This document shows positions 14,817-23,175 of a stretch of 64,000 nucleotides of DNA, one piece after another. The DNA comes from Flavobacteriales bacterium. Its GTDB lineage: Bacteria > Bacteroidota > Bacteroidia > Flavobacteriales_F > PHOS-HE28. Made by a program: the position numbers and the translations under genes. The notes below the pieces were generated by a model. It searched no databases. It worked only from the letters and a program-made list of their open reading frames with translations, and was not told the DNA's origin. The stretch is taken from assembly GCA_016710965.1 (NCBI GenBank), contig JADJTW010000012.1, forward strand, positions 1-64,000, read 5' to 3'. The stretch's first letter is position 1; the number at the start of each line of letters is the position of its first letter.

Positions 14817-17489
14817 ATGCAGCCGATCAGGCCGTTCTACTTCGTGATGGCATGGCTTGCCGCCAGCGCGGCTTTCGCCCAGCGGCCGCTTCCATACCAG
14901 GATGCTTCGCTTCCCGACTCTGCGCGTGTCGCGGACCTCCTCACGCGGATGACGCCCGAGGAGAAATTCCGTCAGCTCTTCATGGTGGCAGGCGATTTCG
15001 GAACAGACAGTACGCGCTTCAATTCCGGGCTTTTCGGCTTCCAGGTTCATGCTTCTGCACAAAGCGATGCGGGCGGCCAGTTGCTCACCTACGCCGCTGG
15101 TGCCGATGCGAAGCGCACCTTGGACAAGATCAACGGCATGCAGCGCTTCTTCATGGAGGAGACGCGGCTGGGCATTCCCATGATCGCCTTCGATGAGGCC
15201 TTGCACGGACTGGTGCGCAAGGGAGCCACGGCCTATCCGCAGAGCATTGGGATGGCTGCCTCGTGGGATACGACGCTCATGTCGCGCGTGGCCGAGGCGA
15301 TCGCGCTGGAAACGAAGGCACGTGGAATCCGGATGGTGCTCAGTCCAGTAGTAAACCTCGCCACCGATCCGCGCTGGGGGCGCGTGGAGGAGACCTACGG
15401 CGAGGACCCGCTGCTCGCATCCTGCTTCGGCGTGGCCTACGTGAAGGCCATGGAAAGTCGCGGCGTCATCACAACGCCCAAGCACTTCGTGGCCAACCAC
15501 GGTGATGGTGGGCGCGACAGCTATCCGGTCTTCCACAGCGAGCGCTTGCTGCGCGAGAGCTACTTCAAGCCCTTCAAGGCGGCGATCCAGCTCGGAGGTG
15601 CGCGATCGATCATGACCGCCTACAACTCGCTCGACGGGCGTCCGTGCAGCGCGAACAACTGGTTGCTGAACGATGTGCTGCGCAAGGACTGGGGCTTTCG
15701 CGGCTTCGTGATCAGCGATGCGGCGGCGACCGGCGGTGCCAACGTGCTGCACTTCACCGCGCGCGATTATGAAGATGCCGGAAGGCAAAGCGTGGAGAAC
15801 GGCCAGGACGTGATCTTCCAAACCGACTTCGCGCATGCCGACCTCTTCAAGCGACCTTTCCTTGATGGAAGCGCGGATCCCGCTGTGATCGACAGCGCCG
15901 TGGCGCGTGTGCTAAGGATGAAGTTCGAGCTGGGGCTGTTCGATGAGCCGTACATGAGCGACTCGCTGCTGGACGCATTGGACCTGAAGAAGCACCGCGA
16001 TCTGGCGTACGAGATGGCTGTGAAAGGCGCAGTCCTGCTGAAGAACGAGGGCCACGCGCTTCCGATCAACCCAGCCTGGAGGAAAGTCCTTGTCCTCGGC
16101 GATGAGGCGGATGAAGTGCTCCTCGGCGGGTACAGTGGTCCAGGCAACGAGCCCGTTTCCATTTGGGCCGGGCTCTGGGACCGCTTGAAGGATCGCACCG
16201 AACTTCAGACAGGCGGGTCCTTCCCGCGCGCGGAGAAGCTGCACGATGCAGTGCCCACTGCCGCACTCTTCCATAAAGCGGGCAAGGAGTTGAAGCCGGG
16301 CCTTCACGCCAGCTATTACAAAGGCATCGATATGACCCAAGCGCCAGCGTTCACGCGCATCGACGACCGCATCGACTTCCAATGGACCCTCTTCGGACCC
16401 GACCCACGCATTCCCTTCGACCACTTCGCGGTGAAGTGGGAAGGCGTGATCGTGCCGGATGCCAGCGGTACCTGGAACATCGGCATTGAGGGCAACGACG
16501 GTTATCGCTTCTACTTGAATGATTCACTCCTCATCGACCGCTGGGACGACCAGAGCTTCCACACCACCTTGGTGCCCCACACGTTCACGCAGAACGAGCA
16601 CTGCGCCCTGCGCATCGAGTACCGCGAACGGGCAGGCAACGCACGCTTCAAGCTGGTGCATGACGAGAAGGTAGACCACGACCTGTATGAACGGAGCAAA
16701 CTCGAGAACGAGGAACTGGCGCGAACGTGCGACGCGATCATCGCGGTGGCCACGATAGAAGAGGGTGAGTTCAGGGACCGGAGCAGCCTGAGGCTTACCG
16801 GACGGCAGGAGGAATTGATCAAGCATGCGGCGACGCTCGGCAAACCCGTGATCGTGGTGCTCGTGGGCGGCAGCGCCATCACCATGGATGCATGGATCGA
16901 TGACGTGGATGCCGTGCTCATGGCCTGGTATCCCGGTGAAGCGGGTGGCCTCGCCATCGCCGATCTTCTTCTCGGCACACGCAACCCCAGCGGCAAATTG
17001 CCCATCACCTTCCCGCGCAGCGAAGGACAGCTGCCGCTGATCTACAATCACTACCCCACCGGTCGCGGCGATGATTACGTGGATGGCACCGGGCAGCCGC
17101 TCTTCCCCTTCGGATACGGGCTGAGCTATTCAACCTTCGAGTACAGCGCTCTGAAGTTGAGCCGTGCGACATTCACACAAGAAGACACCTTGCTGGTCAC
17201 TTTCAACGTGAAGAATGCCGGAGCCGTAAGCGGCGATGAAGTCGTTCAGCTGTATGCGCATGACGAACTCGCGAGCATCTCGCGGCCGGTGAAGGAGCTG
17301 AAAGGCTTTCAACGCGTTTCCTTGGGACCCGGCGAAACCAAGACGCTCACCTTCAAGCTGCATGCTTCCATGTTCGCTTTCCCGAATGCTCAAATGAAGG
17401 AGGTGACCGAGCCCGGGATGTTCCGGATCATGATCGGCGGATCGAGCAAGGACATCCGCTTGCAGACGATGGTGGAATACGTGCGCTGA
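14817..17489 (+). CDS. Glycoside hydrolase family 3 enzyme with PA14 domain
   Basis: 890 residues with a signal peptide ending SAAFAQ. The GH3 catalytic barrel runs from about residue 30 (VADLLTRMTPEEKFRQLFMV), with VNLATDPRWGRVEETYGEDP and KHFVANHGDGGRD. The nucleophile is Asp301 in RGFVISDAAATGG. The second GH3 domain starts near residue 400 (AVKGAVLLKNEGHALPI). A PA14 insertion (about 540-625: WEGVIVPDASGTWNIGIEGN, GYRFYLNDSLLIDRWD) is a carbohydrate-binding module seen in a subset of beta-glucosidases. The C terminus is the usual fibronectin-like domain (FNVKNAGAVSGDEVVQLY). Probably periplasmic beta-glucosidase or beta-xylosidase; the substrate is unclear. Confidence 0.94.
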   Translation: MQPIRPFYFVMAWLAASAAFAQRPLPYQDASLPDSARVADLLTRMTPEEKFRQLFMVAGDFGTDSTRFNSGLFGFQVHASAQSDAGGQLLTYAAGADAKRTLDKINGMQRFFMEETRLGIPMIAFDEALHGLVRKGATAYPQSIGMAASWDTTLMSRVAEAIALETKARGIRMVLSPVVNLATDPRWGRVEETYGEDPLLASCFGVAYVKAMESRGVITTPKHFVANHGDGGRDSYPVFHSERLLRESYFKPFKAAIQLGGARSIMTAYNSLDGRPCSANNWLLNDVLRKDWGFRGFVISDAAATGGANVLHFTARDYEDAGRQSVENGQDVIFQTDFAHADLFKRPFLDGSADPAVIDSAVARVLRMKFELGLFDEPYMSDSLLDALDLKKHRDLAYEMAVKGAVLLKNEGHALPINPAWRKVLVLGDEADEVLLGGYSGPGNEPVSIWAGLWDRLKDRTELQTGGSFPRAEKLHDAVPTAALFHKAGKELKPGLHASYYKGIDMTQAPAFTRIDDRIDFQWTLFGPDPRIPFDHFAVKWEGVIVPDASGTWNIGIEGNDGYRFYLNDSLLIDRWDDQSFHTTLVPHTFTQNEHCALRIEYRERAGNARFKLVHDEKVDHDLYERSKLENEELARTCDAIIAVATIEEGEFRDRSSLRLTGRQEELIKHAATLGKPVIVVLVGGSAITMDAWIDDVDAVLMAWYPGEAGGLAIADLLLGTRNPSGKLPITFPRSEGQLPLIYNHYPTGRGDDYVDGTGQPLFPFGYGLSYSTFEYSALKLSRATFTQEDTLLVTFNVKNAGAVSGDEVVQLYAHDELASISRPVKELKGFQRVSLGPGETKTLTFKLHASMFAFPNAQMKEVTEPGMFRIMIGGSSKDIRLQTMVEYVR

Positions 17490-17492
17490 TCG

Positions 17493-18305
17493 CTACCGGA
17501 TCCTCCCTCCCACCAGCTTTTTCGTCACCAGTGGCGGCCGCTCGTCGCGGAGAAACACATACTTCTCATCCGTGCTCTCTTCCGATGCGAAGCGGTATCC
17601 ATCACCTTGGTATGCCTTGATCCGCTCGGGATCAGGCAAGCGGTGCTGTACGATGTAGCGTGCCATGGCCCCGCGCTGGTTCTTCACGTACGTCTGCAGT
17701 GGCTTGTATGCACCACCGATCCTGTCCTTGAATTCCGGCGTGATGATGCGGGCGTTCAGTCGCTCCGGCCGAACCGCCTTGAAGTATTCGCTGCTGGCGC
17801 AGTTGATCACCACATCGGACTTGGTGGCATTCAAGTCGTCGTTCAAGGCTTGCGTGATGCGATCGCACCAGTAGGCATAGAGGTCCTTCGCCTTGCCCAC
17901 ACCGAAGGGCGTGCCCATCATCAGGCGGTAGTCCTGCATGAGGTCCAGCGGGCGCAGCACACCGTAGAGTCCGCTGAGGATGCGCAGGTGATATTGGGCG
18001 AAACGCAGGTCGTCGGTGCTGAGCGTTCGCGCATCGAGCCCGCGATACACTTCACCGTTGAAGGTGAACACCGCAGGCCGCGCGTTCTTCGGCGTGAACG
18101 GTGTTGACCATTGCTCGTAGCGCTTTCGGTTCAGTTCGCCCAGCGAGGGGCTCAGGTCCATGAGGGTTGAGAGCTTCTTGGCACTGAGGGTCTTCAGTTT
18201 CGCAATGAGCGGTATGGCGTGATCGAGCAGCACGGGTTGCGTGGCATTGGCGATCGCAGGCACCTCTTGCGCGAGGTCTTTGGCAGGAGAAAGCAATACG
18301 AGCAT
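17493..18305 (-). CDS. yaaA: Peroxide stress protein YaaA
   Basis: 270 residues. MLVLLSPAKDL, then QPVLLDHAIPLIAKLKTLS, NARPAVFTFNGEVYRGLDA, RFAQYHLRILSGLYGVLRPL, DLMQDYRLMMGTPF, VVINCASSEYFKAV and MARYIVQHRLPDPERIKAYQ are all YaaA (DUF328) signatures. YaaA lowers intracellular free iron and DNA damage under peroxide stress, and has a DNA-binding fold. The start at 18305 is preferred because family members begin M-L-x-L-x-SPAK; an ATG three codons upstream is possible. Anything further upstream in this frame belongs to the neighbouring antisense region. Confidence 0.93.
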   Translation of the reverse strand: MLVLLSPAKDLAQEVPAIANATQPVLLDHAIPLIAKLKTLSAKKLSTLMDLSPSLGELNRKRYEQWSTPFTPKNARPAVFTFNGEVYRGLDARTLSTDDLRFAQYHLRILSGLYGVLRPLDLMQDYRLMMGTPFGVGKAKDLYAYWCDRITQALNDDLNATKSDVVINCASSEYFKAVRPERLNARIITPEFKDRIGGAYKPLQTYVKNQRGAMARYIVQHRLPDPERIKAYQGDGYRFASEESTDEKYVFLRDERPPLVTKKLVGGRIR

Positions 18306-18376
18306 GTGGAACATTCCGCATGAGCGGGGCGCCCAAGGTAATTTCAGTCGCAGAGAAGATCCCTTGTCGCAGAGGT

Positions 18377-18661
18377 TCACATCATGGTCGACTTCAGTAC
18401 CAGGAGCGCAGTGACCGTGAGCACGGCAAGCGCAGCTGTCCACCGCGGGCGATGGAGGATGTAGGCGATCACGCTGGCGGCCGTCATCACTGCCGCGATG
18501 AGCCCTCCAAGGATGAAGACTTCCGCAGCCATCGGATCGAAGGCCGCTCCTTCCGCATGCTTCAAGCGGAAGTATTCGCCCAGGCAGCGGATCAAGGCCA
18601 GGAACTGCACGGCCAATCCGATGTGCGCCCATGCACGTGGGGTTCTCCAGTTGATCGACAT
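18377..18661 (-). CDS. Small integral membrane protein
   Basis: 94 residues from the ATG at 18661, which follows CACCTTTG by exactly 12 bases on the minus strand. Three hydrophobic segments are visible: AWAHIGLAVQFLALIRCLGE, VFILGGLIAAVMTAASVIAY and WTAALAVLTVTALLVL. No conserved functional motif is seen and I do not recognise the family. The gene is divergent from the pirin gene and co-directional with yaaA, 72 bases away. Confidence 0.65.
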   Translation of the reverse strand: MSINWRTPRAWAHIGLAVQFLALIRCLGEYFRLKHAEGAAFDPMAAEVFILGGLIAAVMTAASVIAYILHRPRWTAALAVLTVTALLVLKSTMM

Positions 18662-18731
18662 GGAACAAAGGTGGTTATCGGGGTGTTGCAAGACACCAGC
18701 TACCTTTCGCATTCCACTTCAACCCTACTGC

Positions 18732-19709
18732 ATGGAACGCAAGGAATTCCTCCACCGTGGATTGCTCGGTACAGCATTGGCCTTCATAGGCGGCGCACTG
18801 AGCGGAACAGCAAAGGCCATGGAAAGTCTCGCCGGTGGGGGGCAGCGTGGCGTGGAGGGTGTGCTCTCCCCAACCAACACGCACATGGTGGGCAACGGCT
18901 TCAAGGTCATGAACTACTTCCCCAACGGGAAGGGCTTCGAGGAGCGCATGAGCCCCTTTTTCCTGTTGGACTTCAACGCGGAGGTGAACTTCCCGCCGAG
19001 CGACATCTCGCAAGGCGTGGGCGTGCATCCGCACCGCGGCATCGAGACCATCACCTTCGCCTACAAGGGCAGCGTGGAGCACCACGACAGCAAGGGCAAC
19101 CACGGCATCATCAACCCCGGCGACGTGCAATGGATGACGGCCGGTGGCGGCGTGCTGCACAAGGAGTACCACGAGCAGACCTTCAACCGCAGTGGTGGTG
19201 CGTTCGAGATGCTGCAACTGTGGATCAACCTCCCTGCGAAACACAAACGTGTGCCGGCGAAATACCAGAGCATCCTGCACAGCAAGAAGCCCAGGAAGGA
19301 CCTGCCCAAGGGCATGGGTTCGGTTCATGTGGTGGCCGGGGAGTACGAGGGCGTGAAGGGCGTTGCGAGCACCTACAGTCCGATCCACATGTATGACATG
19401 CACTTGAATGCCGGTGCGGATGTGAGCTTCCAGTTACCGGCCAACTATAACACAGGAATCCTGGTGGTGGACGGCGCGATCACCGTGAACGGCACCGCTG
19501 CCCCGGAGAATCACTACGTACAGATGAAGAACGAAGGAGGCACCATCCATATCCTGGTGGAACGGAAGTGCATCCTAATGGTGCTGAGCGGTGAGCCGCT
19601 GAACGAGCCCTATGTGAACTACGGCCCGTTCGTGATGAACACCGAGGAGGAGATCCACGAAGCCATCGAGGACTACAAGGCAGGGAAATTCGGCTTCCTT
19701 GTGGATTGA
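18732..19709 (+). CDS. Pirin family protein with N-terminal export signal
   Basis: 325 residues. The bicupin pirin core is clear: FFLLDFNAEV, GVHPHRGIETITFAYKGSVE, GDVQWMTAGGGVLHKEYHE, AFEMLQLWINLPAKHK, and a C-terminal cupin with GILVVDGAITVNG. The metal ligands of the family are present (two His in HPHRG, then His and Glu in LHKE). Unusually, about 29 residues precede the core: MERKEFLHRGLLGTALAFIG then GALSGTAKA. This looks like a Tat- or Sec-type signal with an RK-x-F-L motif in place of twin arginine. Most pirins are cytosolic, so an exported form is notable. A TACCTTTC box lies 31 bases upstream. Confidence 0.9.
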   Translation: MERKEFLHRGLLGTALAFIGGALSGTAKAMESLAGGGQRGVEGVLSPTNTHMVGNGFKVMNYFPNGKGFEERMSPFFLLDFNAEVNFPPSDISQGVGVHPHRGIETITFAYKGSVEHHDSKGNHGIINPGDVQWMTAGGGVLHKEYHEQTFNRSGGAFEMLQLWINLPAKHKRVPAKYQSILHSKKPRKDLPKGMGSVHVVAGEYEGVKGVASTYSPIHMYDMHLNAGADVSFQLPANYNTGILVVDGAITVNGTAAPENHYVQMKNEGGTIHILVERKCILMVLSGEPLNEPYVNYGPFVMNTEEEIHEAIEDYKAGKFGFLVD

Positions 19710-19745
19710 GCAAGAGCCTGCCGACATCGAGCTGGGGCAATGCCC

Positions 19746-20819
19746 CTATGCTGCGGTGAGGACGCCGTGGGCCTTCGTGTCAGCCGCGAAAGGCACTGGC
19801 GCAGTTCGGCTGCGCAGGAAAGCGATCACTTCCTCATCGCTCTTGAAGACGTTGCCAACGTTAACGAAGTGCTGTGCGAGCACATCGTAACGATCACGCA
19901 GCAGGAGGCCGAAGATGTCCAGGTAGTTGAGGCCCGCGAAGACCACGGCACGCTCGCGCGCGAAATCGTCCAGATGCTCACGGAAGTAGCGCGGGTGCTC
20001 CGTCCAGTGCATGGTGGGATCGATGTGGTGGCTGATGTGGTAGCCATCGTTCCAGCACTTGTGGTTGAACTTCACGTTGATGCAGGTGACACTGTTCTGG
20101 AAGTGGTTGCCGGGATCTTCCTGCGAGACGAAAGCGTGCTGCACCCAGTTGCCGGCCATGGCCACGAGGCGGAATGCGAGGAAGGGCAGGATGAAGACCA
20201 TGAGGGTCGCCTGCCAGTCCACGAAGCACAGTCCTGTGCAGAACAGGATGAAGAGCAGTTCGCCGCGCACCACGCGCATCAGCAACCGGTTGCGCTTACG
20301 GTGGAAGAAGTACAGGCAGAGCGTATAGATGCCGGTGAAGAAGAAGGTGAGGAAGTAGCGCAGGAAGTCCTTGCCTGAATCGCGCTGGTAAGGCATGGTA
20401 CTGCTCTCATCGGGCTCCAGGTTGTTCTCGGCGTGGTGCATGCCCACATGGTGCGCGTGGTAGGTCTCGGGGCTTTGGCCGAAGAAGGGTGCCAGTACCC
20501 AGGGCAGGTAGTAATTCATCCACTCCCGCTTGAAGAAGGGGCGGTGGGTGGTGCAATGGAGCATGAGGCCGAAGGGGCCTTTGAACGTGATGTTGTTCAG
20601 GTAGAAATAGGCCGCCGCGATGGTCCACCAGAGCCACGTTGGCAGAGGCAAGTACAACGCGAGACCGAACGGGATCAAGGTGAAGGTGACCTCCAGGGTC
20701 TTGTACACGAAGGGCAGGTCGCGCTCGTCGCGGATAAGCGTGAGGAAGTAGCGGTCCAGCCTCGAATAGCTGGCGGGCCGCATGAACTCGGGATCGGTCT
20801 GTGTGGTGAAGGGAATCAC
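19746..20819 (-). CDS. Membrane fatty acid desaturase
   Basis: About 357 residues. Histidine boxes are present: MLHCTTHRPF, TYHAHHVGMHHAENN, WVQHAFVSQED and YHISHHIDPTMHW, binding a di-iron centre in integral membrane desaturases or hydroxylases. Four or more membrane segments are visible (TFTLIPFGLALYLPLPTWLW, FLTFFFTGIYTLCLYFF, LLFILFCTGLCF, TLMVFILPFLAFRLVAM). The first base is uncertain: a TTG at 20846 opens the frame, but a GTG at 20819 lies exactly 12 bases after CACCTTGG, the spacing seen at many starts here, so the GTG is preferred. Substrate (acyl lipid or carotenoid) unknown. Divergent from the nuclease-like gene. Confidence 0.85.
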   Translation of the reverse strand: MIPFTTQTDPEFMRPASYSRLDRYFLTLIRDERDLPFVYKTLEVTFTLIPFGLALYLPLPTWLWWTIAAAYFYLNNITFKGPFGLMLHCTTHRPFFKREWMNYYLPWVLAPFFGQSPETYHAHHVGMHHAENNLEPDESSTMPYQRDSGKDFLRYFLTFFFTGIYTLCLYFFHRKRNRLLMRVVRGELLFILFCTGLCFVDWQATLMVFILPFLAFRLVAMAGNWVQHAFVSQEDPGNHFQNSVTCINVKFNHKCWNDGYHISHHIDPTMHWTEHPRYFREHLDDFARERAVVFAGLNYLDIFGLLLRDRYDVLAQHFVNVGNVFKSDEEVIAFLRSRTAPVPFAADTKAHGVLTAA

Positions 20820-20870
20820 GGTGCCAAGGTGCGCATTGCCGGTCAAATGGAAAGGATGGCTACCCTTGCA

Positions 20871-21707
20871 ATGACGATCACCGCCATGCGGGCCCTGCTA
20901 TTCCTTCTTCTCCTTATCGCGCTGCAAGGCGCACGGGCCCAGACCATCACCGTGGTGTGCTGGAACATCCGGTACGACAACCCGGGCGACAGTCTCGACG
21001 GCTGGGAGCTGCGCCGCGATGCGCTGGCACAGGAGGTACGACGGCAGCATCCGCAGCTCATCGGCTTGCAAGAGGTGCTGGTGCATCAGGCGGAATACCT
21101 GGATGCGCAATGGCCCGGCTATCGCCGCTTCGGCGTGGGCCGCGAGGATGGGGCAGCGAGGGGCGAGTTCAGCCCGATCTATTACGACACCACCGCGATA
21201 CGCCTGATCAGCGGCCGGACGATCTGGCTCTCCCCCACGCCTGGCATTCCCAGCAAAGGCTGGGATGCCGAATGCGAGCGCATCGCTACGTACGCGGTGC
21301 TCTACGACCTGCGCACCAGCGACAGCGTTCATGTGGTGAACACGCACTGGGACCATGAGGGTGCCGAAGCGCGCATCCATAGCGCTCGGATGCTCCTTGA
21401 GATCCTTGGGCCCGCTCTCCAGCGCGGCGGGCATACGGTCCTCATGGGCGACTTCAACGCCACAGCGGAGCAGTTACCCATCAGGGCCCTTGACGACATC
21501 TTCACGGACAGCGCACCGAAGCAGAATCGCGGTCTGGGCACCTTCAACGGATTCGACTCCGCGCGCACCACGTTCGATCGTATCGACTACGTGTGGCTTT
21601 CCCCTCGGAACTGGGACGTGCTGCGCTACGAGGTACCGCATCCAGTGGTGAACGGCCGATATGCTTCGGACCATTTTCCCGTGGTGGTGGGGATGCGGGC
21701 GCGCTGA
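20871..21707 (+). CDS. Endonuclease/exonuclease/phosphatase family protein, exported
   Basis: 278 residues from the ATG at 20871 (TACCCTTG begins ten bases upstream); an ATG at 20886 is an alternative. A signal peptide (RALLFLLLLIALQGARAQ) leads to TITVVCWNIRYDNPGD, LIGLQEVLVHQAEYL, VVNTHWDHEGAEAR, HTVLMGDFNATAEQLPI, DRIDYVWLSP and YASDHFPVVVGM. The residues Asn (WNIR), Glu (LQE), His (HWDH), Asp-x-Asn (GDFN) and SDHFPV form the Mg-dependent phosphodiesterase/phosphatase active site of the EEP fold. The opening WNIRYDNPGD...GW...R is typical of the subgroup with phosphodiester or phosphosugar substrates. Secreted or periplasmic. Confidence 0.9.
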   Translation: MTITAMRALLFLLLLIALQGARAQTITVVCWNIRYDNPGDSLDGWELRRDALAQEVRRQHPQLIGLQEVLVHQAEYLDAQWPGYRRFGVGREDGAARGEFSPIYYDTTAIRLISGRTIWLSPTPGIPSKGWDAECERIATYAVLYDLRTSDSVHVVNTHWDHEGAEARIHSARMLLEILGPALQRGGHTVLMGDFNATAEQLPIRALDDIFTDSAPKQNRGLGTFNGFDSARTTFDRIDYVWLSPRNWDVLRYEVPHPVVNGRYASDHFPVVVGMRAR

Positions 21708-21786
21708 GCGTTGGCATCCAAGGCGAAGGTCGAGATGGTTCCCTCCGGTATTGCAGCGCTCCTATCCTTGCGCCAAAGTCCCTCCG

Positions 21787-23088
21787 ATGCGTGCGCTCAT
21801 TCCCGCATTCCTGCTGGCCATTCCGTTCATGGCCAGCGCCCAGGTACATGACCTCGTCGGCTACTGGCACAACTGGAACGATGCGAATGCGCCGTACCTC
21901 CAGCTGGACCAGACCGATCCGCGCTACACCATCATCGACATCGCCTTCGCCGAACCACTGGCAGGTACTACGCACAACATGGTTTTCACCCCGAGCGGCA
22001 CACCGCAGAATGAATTCATCGCCGCTGTTGGGGCCTTGCAAGCCCAAGGGAAGAAAGTGATCATCAGCATCGGTGGTGCGAATGCTACGGTACACTTGGA
22101 CAGCGATGCTGAACGGGATGAGTTCGTGAGCAGCATGCTGGACATCATCACGACATACGGGTTCGATGGCATCGACATCGACCTGGAGGGGAGCAGCGTT
22201 AGCAGCACCGGGGGAACGATCATCTCTCCCGTGGATGCGCCCATCATCCGGCTGATCGATGCCATCGAAGCGATCGGCGATGCCTTCGAAGTGCAGAACG
22301 GCGTGCCCATGATGCTTACGATGGCGCCTGAGACGGCGTATGTGCAAGGCGGCATGAGCGCTTTCGGCGGGATCTGGGGCGCCTACCTCCCGATCATCGA
22401 CGCGCTTCGCGATCGCATCGACATCCTGCACGTGCAGCTATACAACAGCGGCAGCATGTACGGCATCGATGGCAGCATATACACGCAAGGAACGGCGGAC
22501 TTCATCGTAAGCCAGACGGAAGCCGTCCTGCAAGGATTCGGTACCGGCGGCGGCTTCTTCGGGCCACTTCCGGCGGAGAAGGTGGCCATCGGGCTGCCCG
22601 CTTGCCAGAATGCTGCCGGTGGCGGCTACGTGGATCCCACGGACCTCGCCGCAGCGGTCGAGTACCTGCTCGGGACCGGCCCGCAACCGGGGAGCTACCA
22701 GCGCCTTAGCACGTACCCATCCCTGCGTGGTCTCATGACATGGAGCATCAACTGGGATGCGGTAAGTTCCTGTGCAACCTCCTTCGAGCTTGCCCAGAGC
22801 TATGAAGACATCTTCGGGATAAGCACTTCCTTGGATACGAACGCAGGAATCACCTCCCCTGCTATCTGGCCAACTGTGCTCAGCCCGGGCGCTACCCTCC
22901 ATGTGGAAGGCCAGGATGAGTTCAATGCCATTTTGATCGATCCCACTGGCCGGACCGTGATGAACGGCACCACATTCAACGGCAACATCGCCCTTTCGGA
23001 AGGGATCGCACCGGGCCACTACATCTTTTTCGCGGGCTCGCCGAGCGGAAAGATGCTTTCGTCGCGCATTGCGATCGTTGCGCCGTAA
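21787..23088 (+). CDS. GH18 chitinase with T9SS sorting domain
   Basis: 433 residues. The signal peptide ends FMASAQ. The GH18 barrel follows: VHDLVGYWHNWNDANAPYLQ, YTIIDIAFAEPLAG, KKVIISIGGANATVHL, then the catalytic DGIDIDLEG (Asp127, Asp130, Asp132, acid Glu134). Later YNSGSMYGIDGS, VAIGLPACQNAAGGGYVDP and LRGLMTWSINWDA complete the substrate tunnel residues of a bacterial chitinase. The last 80 residues (from TLHVEGQDEFNAILIDPTGR) form a T9SS type A-like sorting domain. It should hydrolyse chitin or related GlcNAc polymers outside the cell. A TATCCTTG box lies 24 bases before the start. Confidence 0.93.
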   Translation: MRALIPAFLLAIPFMASAQVHDLVGYWHNWNDANAPYLQLDQTDPRYTIIDIAFAEPLAGTTHNMVFTPSGTPQNEFIAAVGALQAQGKKVIISIGGANATVHLDSDAERDEFVSSMLDIITTYGFDGIDIDLEGSSVSSTGGTIISPVDAPIIRLIDAIEAIGDAFEVQNGVPMMLTMAPETAYVQGGMSAFGGIWGAYLPIIDALRDRIDILHVQLYNSGSMYGIDGSIYTQGTADFIVSQTEAVLQGFGTGGGFFGPLPAEKVAIGLPACQNAAGGGYVDPTDLAAAVEYLLGTGPQPGSYQRLSTYPSLRGLMTWSINWDAVSSCATSFELAQSYEDIFGISTSLDTNAGITSPAIWPTVLSPGATLHVEGQDEFNAILIDPTGRTVMNGTTFNGNIALSEGIAPGHYIFFAGSPSGKMLSSRIAIVAP

Positions 23089-23175
23089 GAAGAGCCGCAC
23101 AGGGCCTGGCCCCGGAAACATGCAACACGTGGCCTGCGTAGGAACAGACGGGTTATTCCCGCTGCTCCTCGCCGC

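Noticed and set aside
17493..18668. A 391-residue YaaA with a long N-terminal extension
   Set aside because: The extension overlaps the small membrane protein gene and lacks homology; the family starts at M-L-V-L-L-SPAK.
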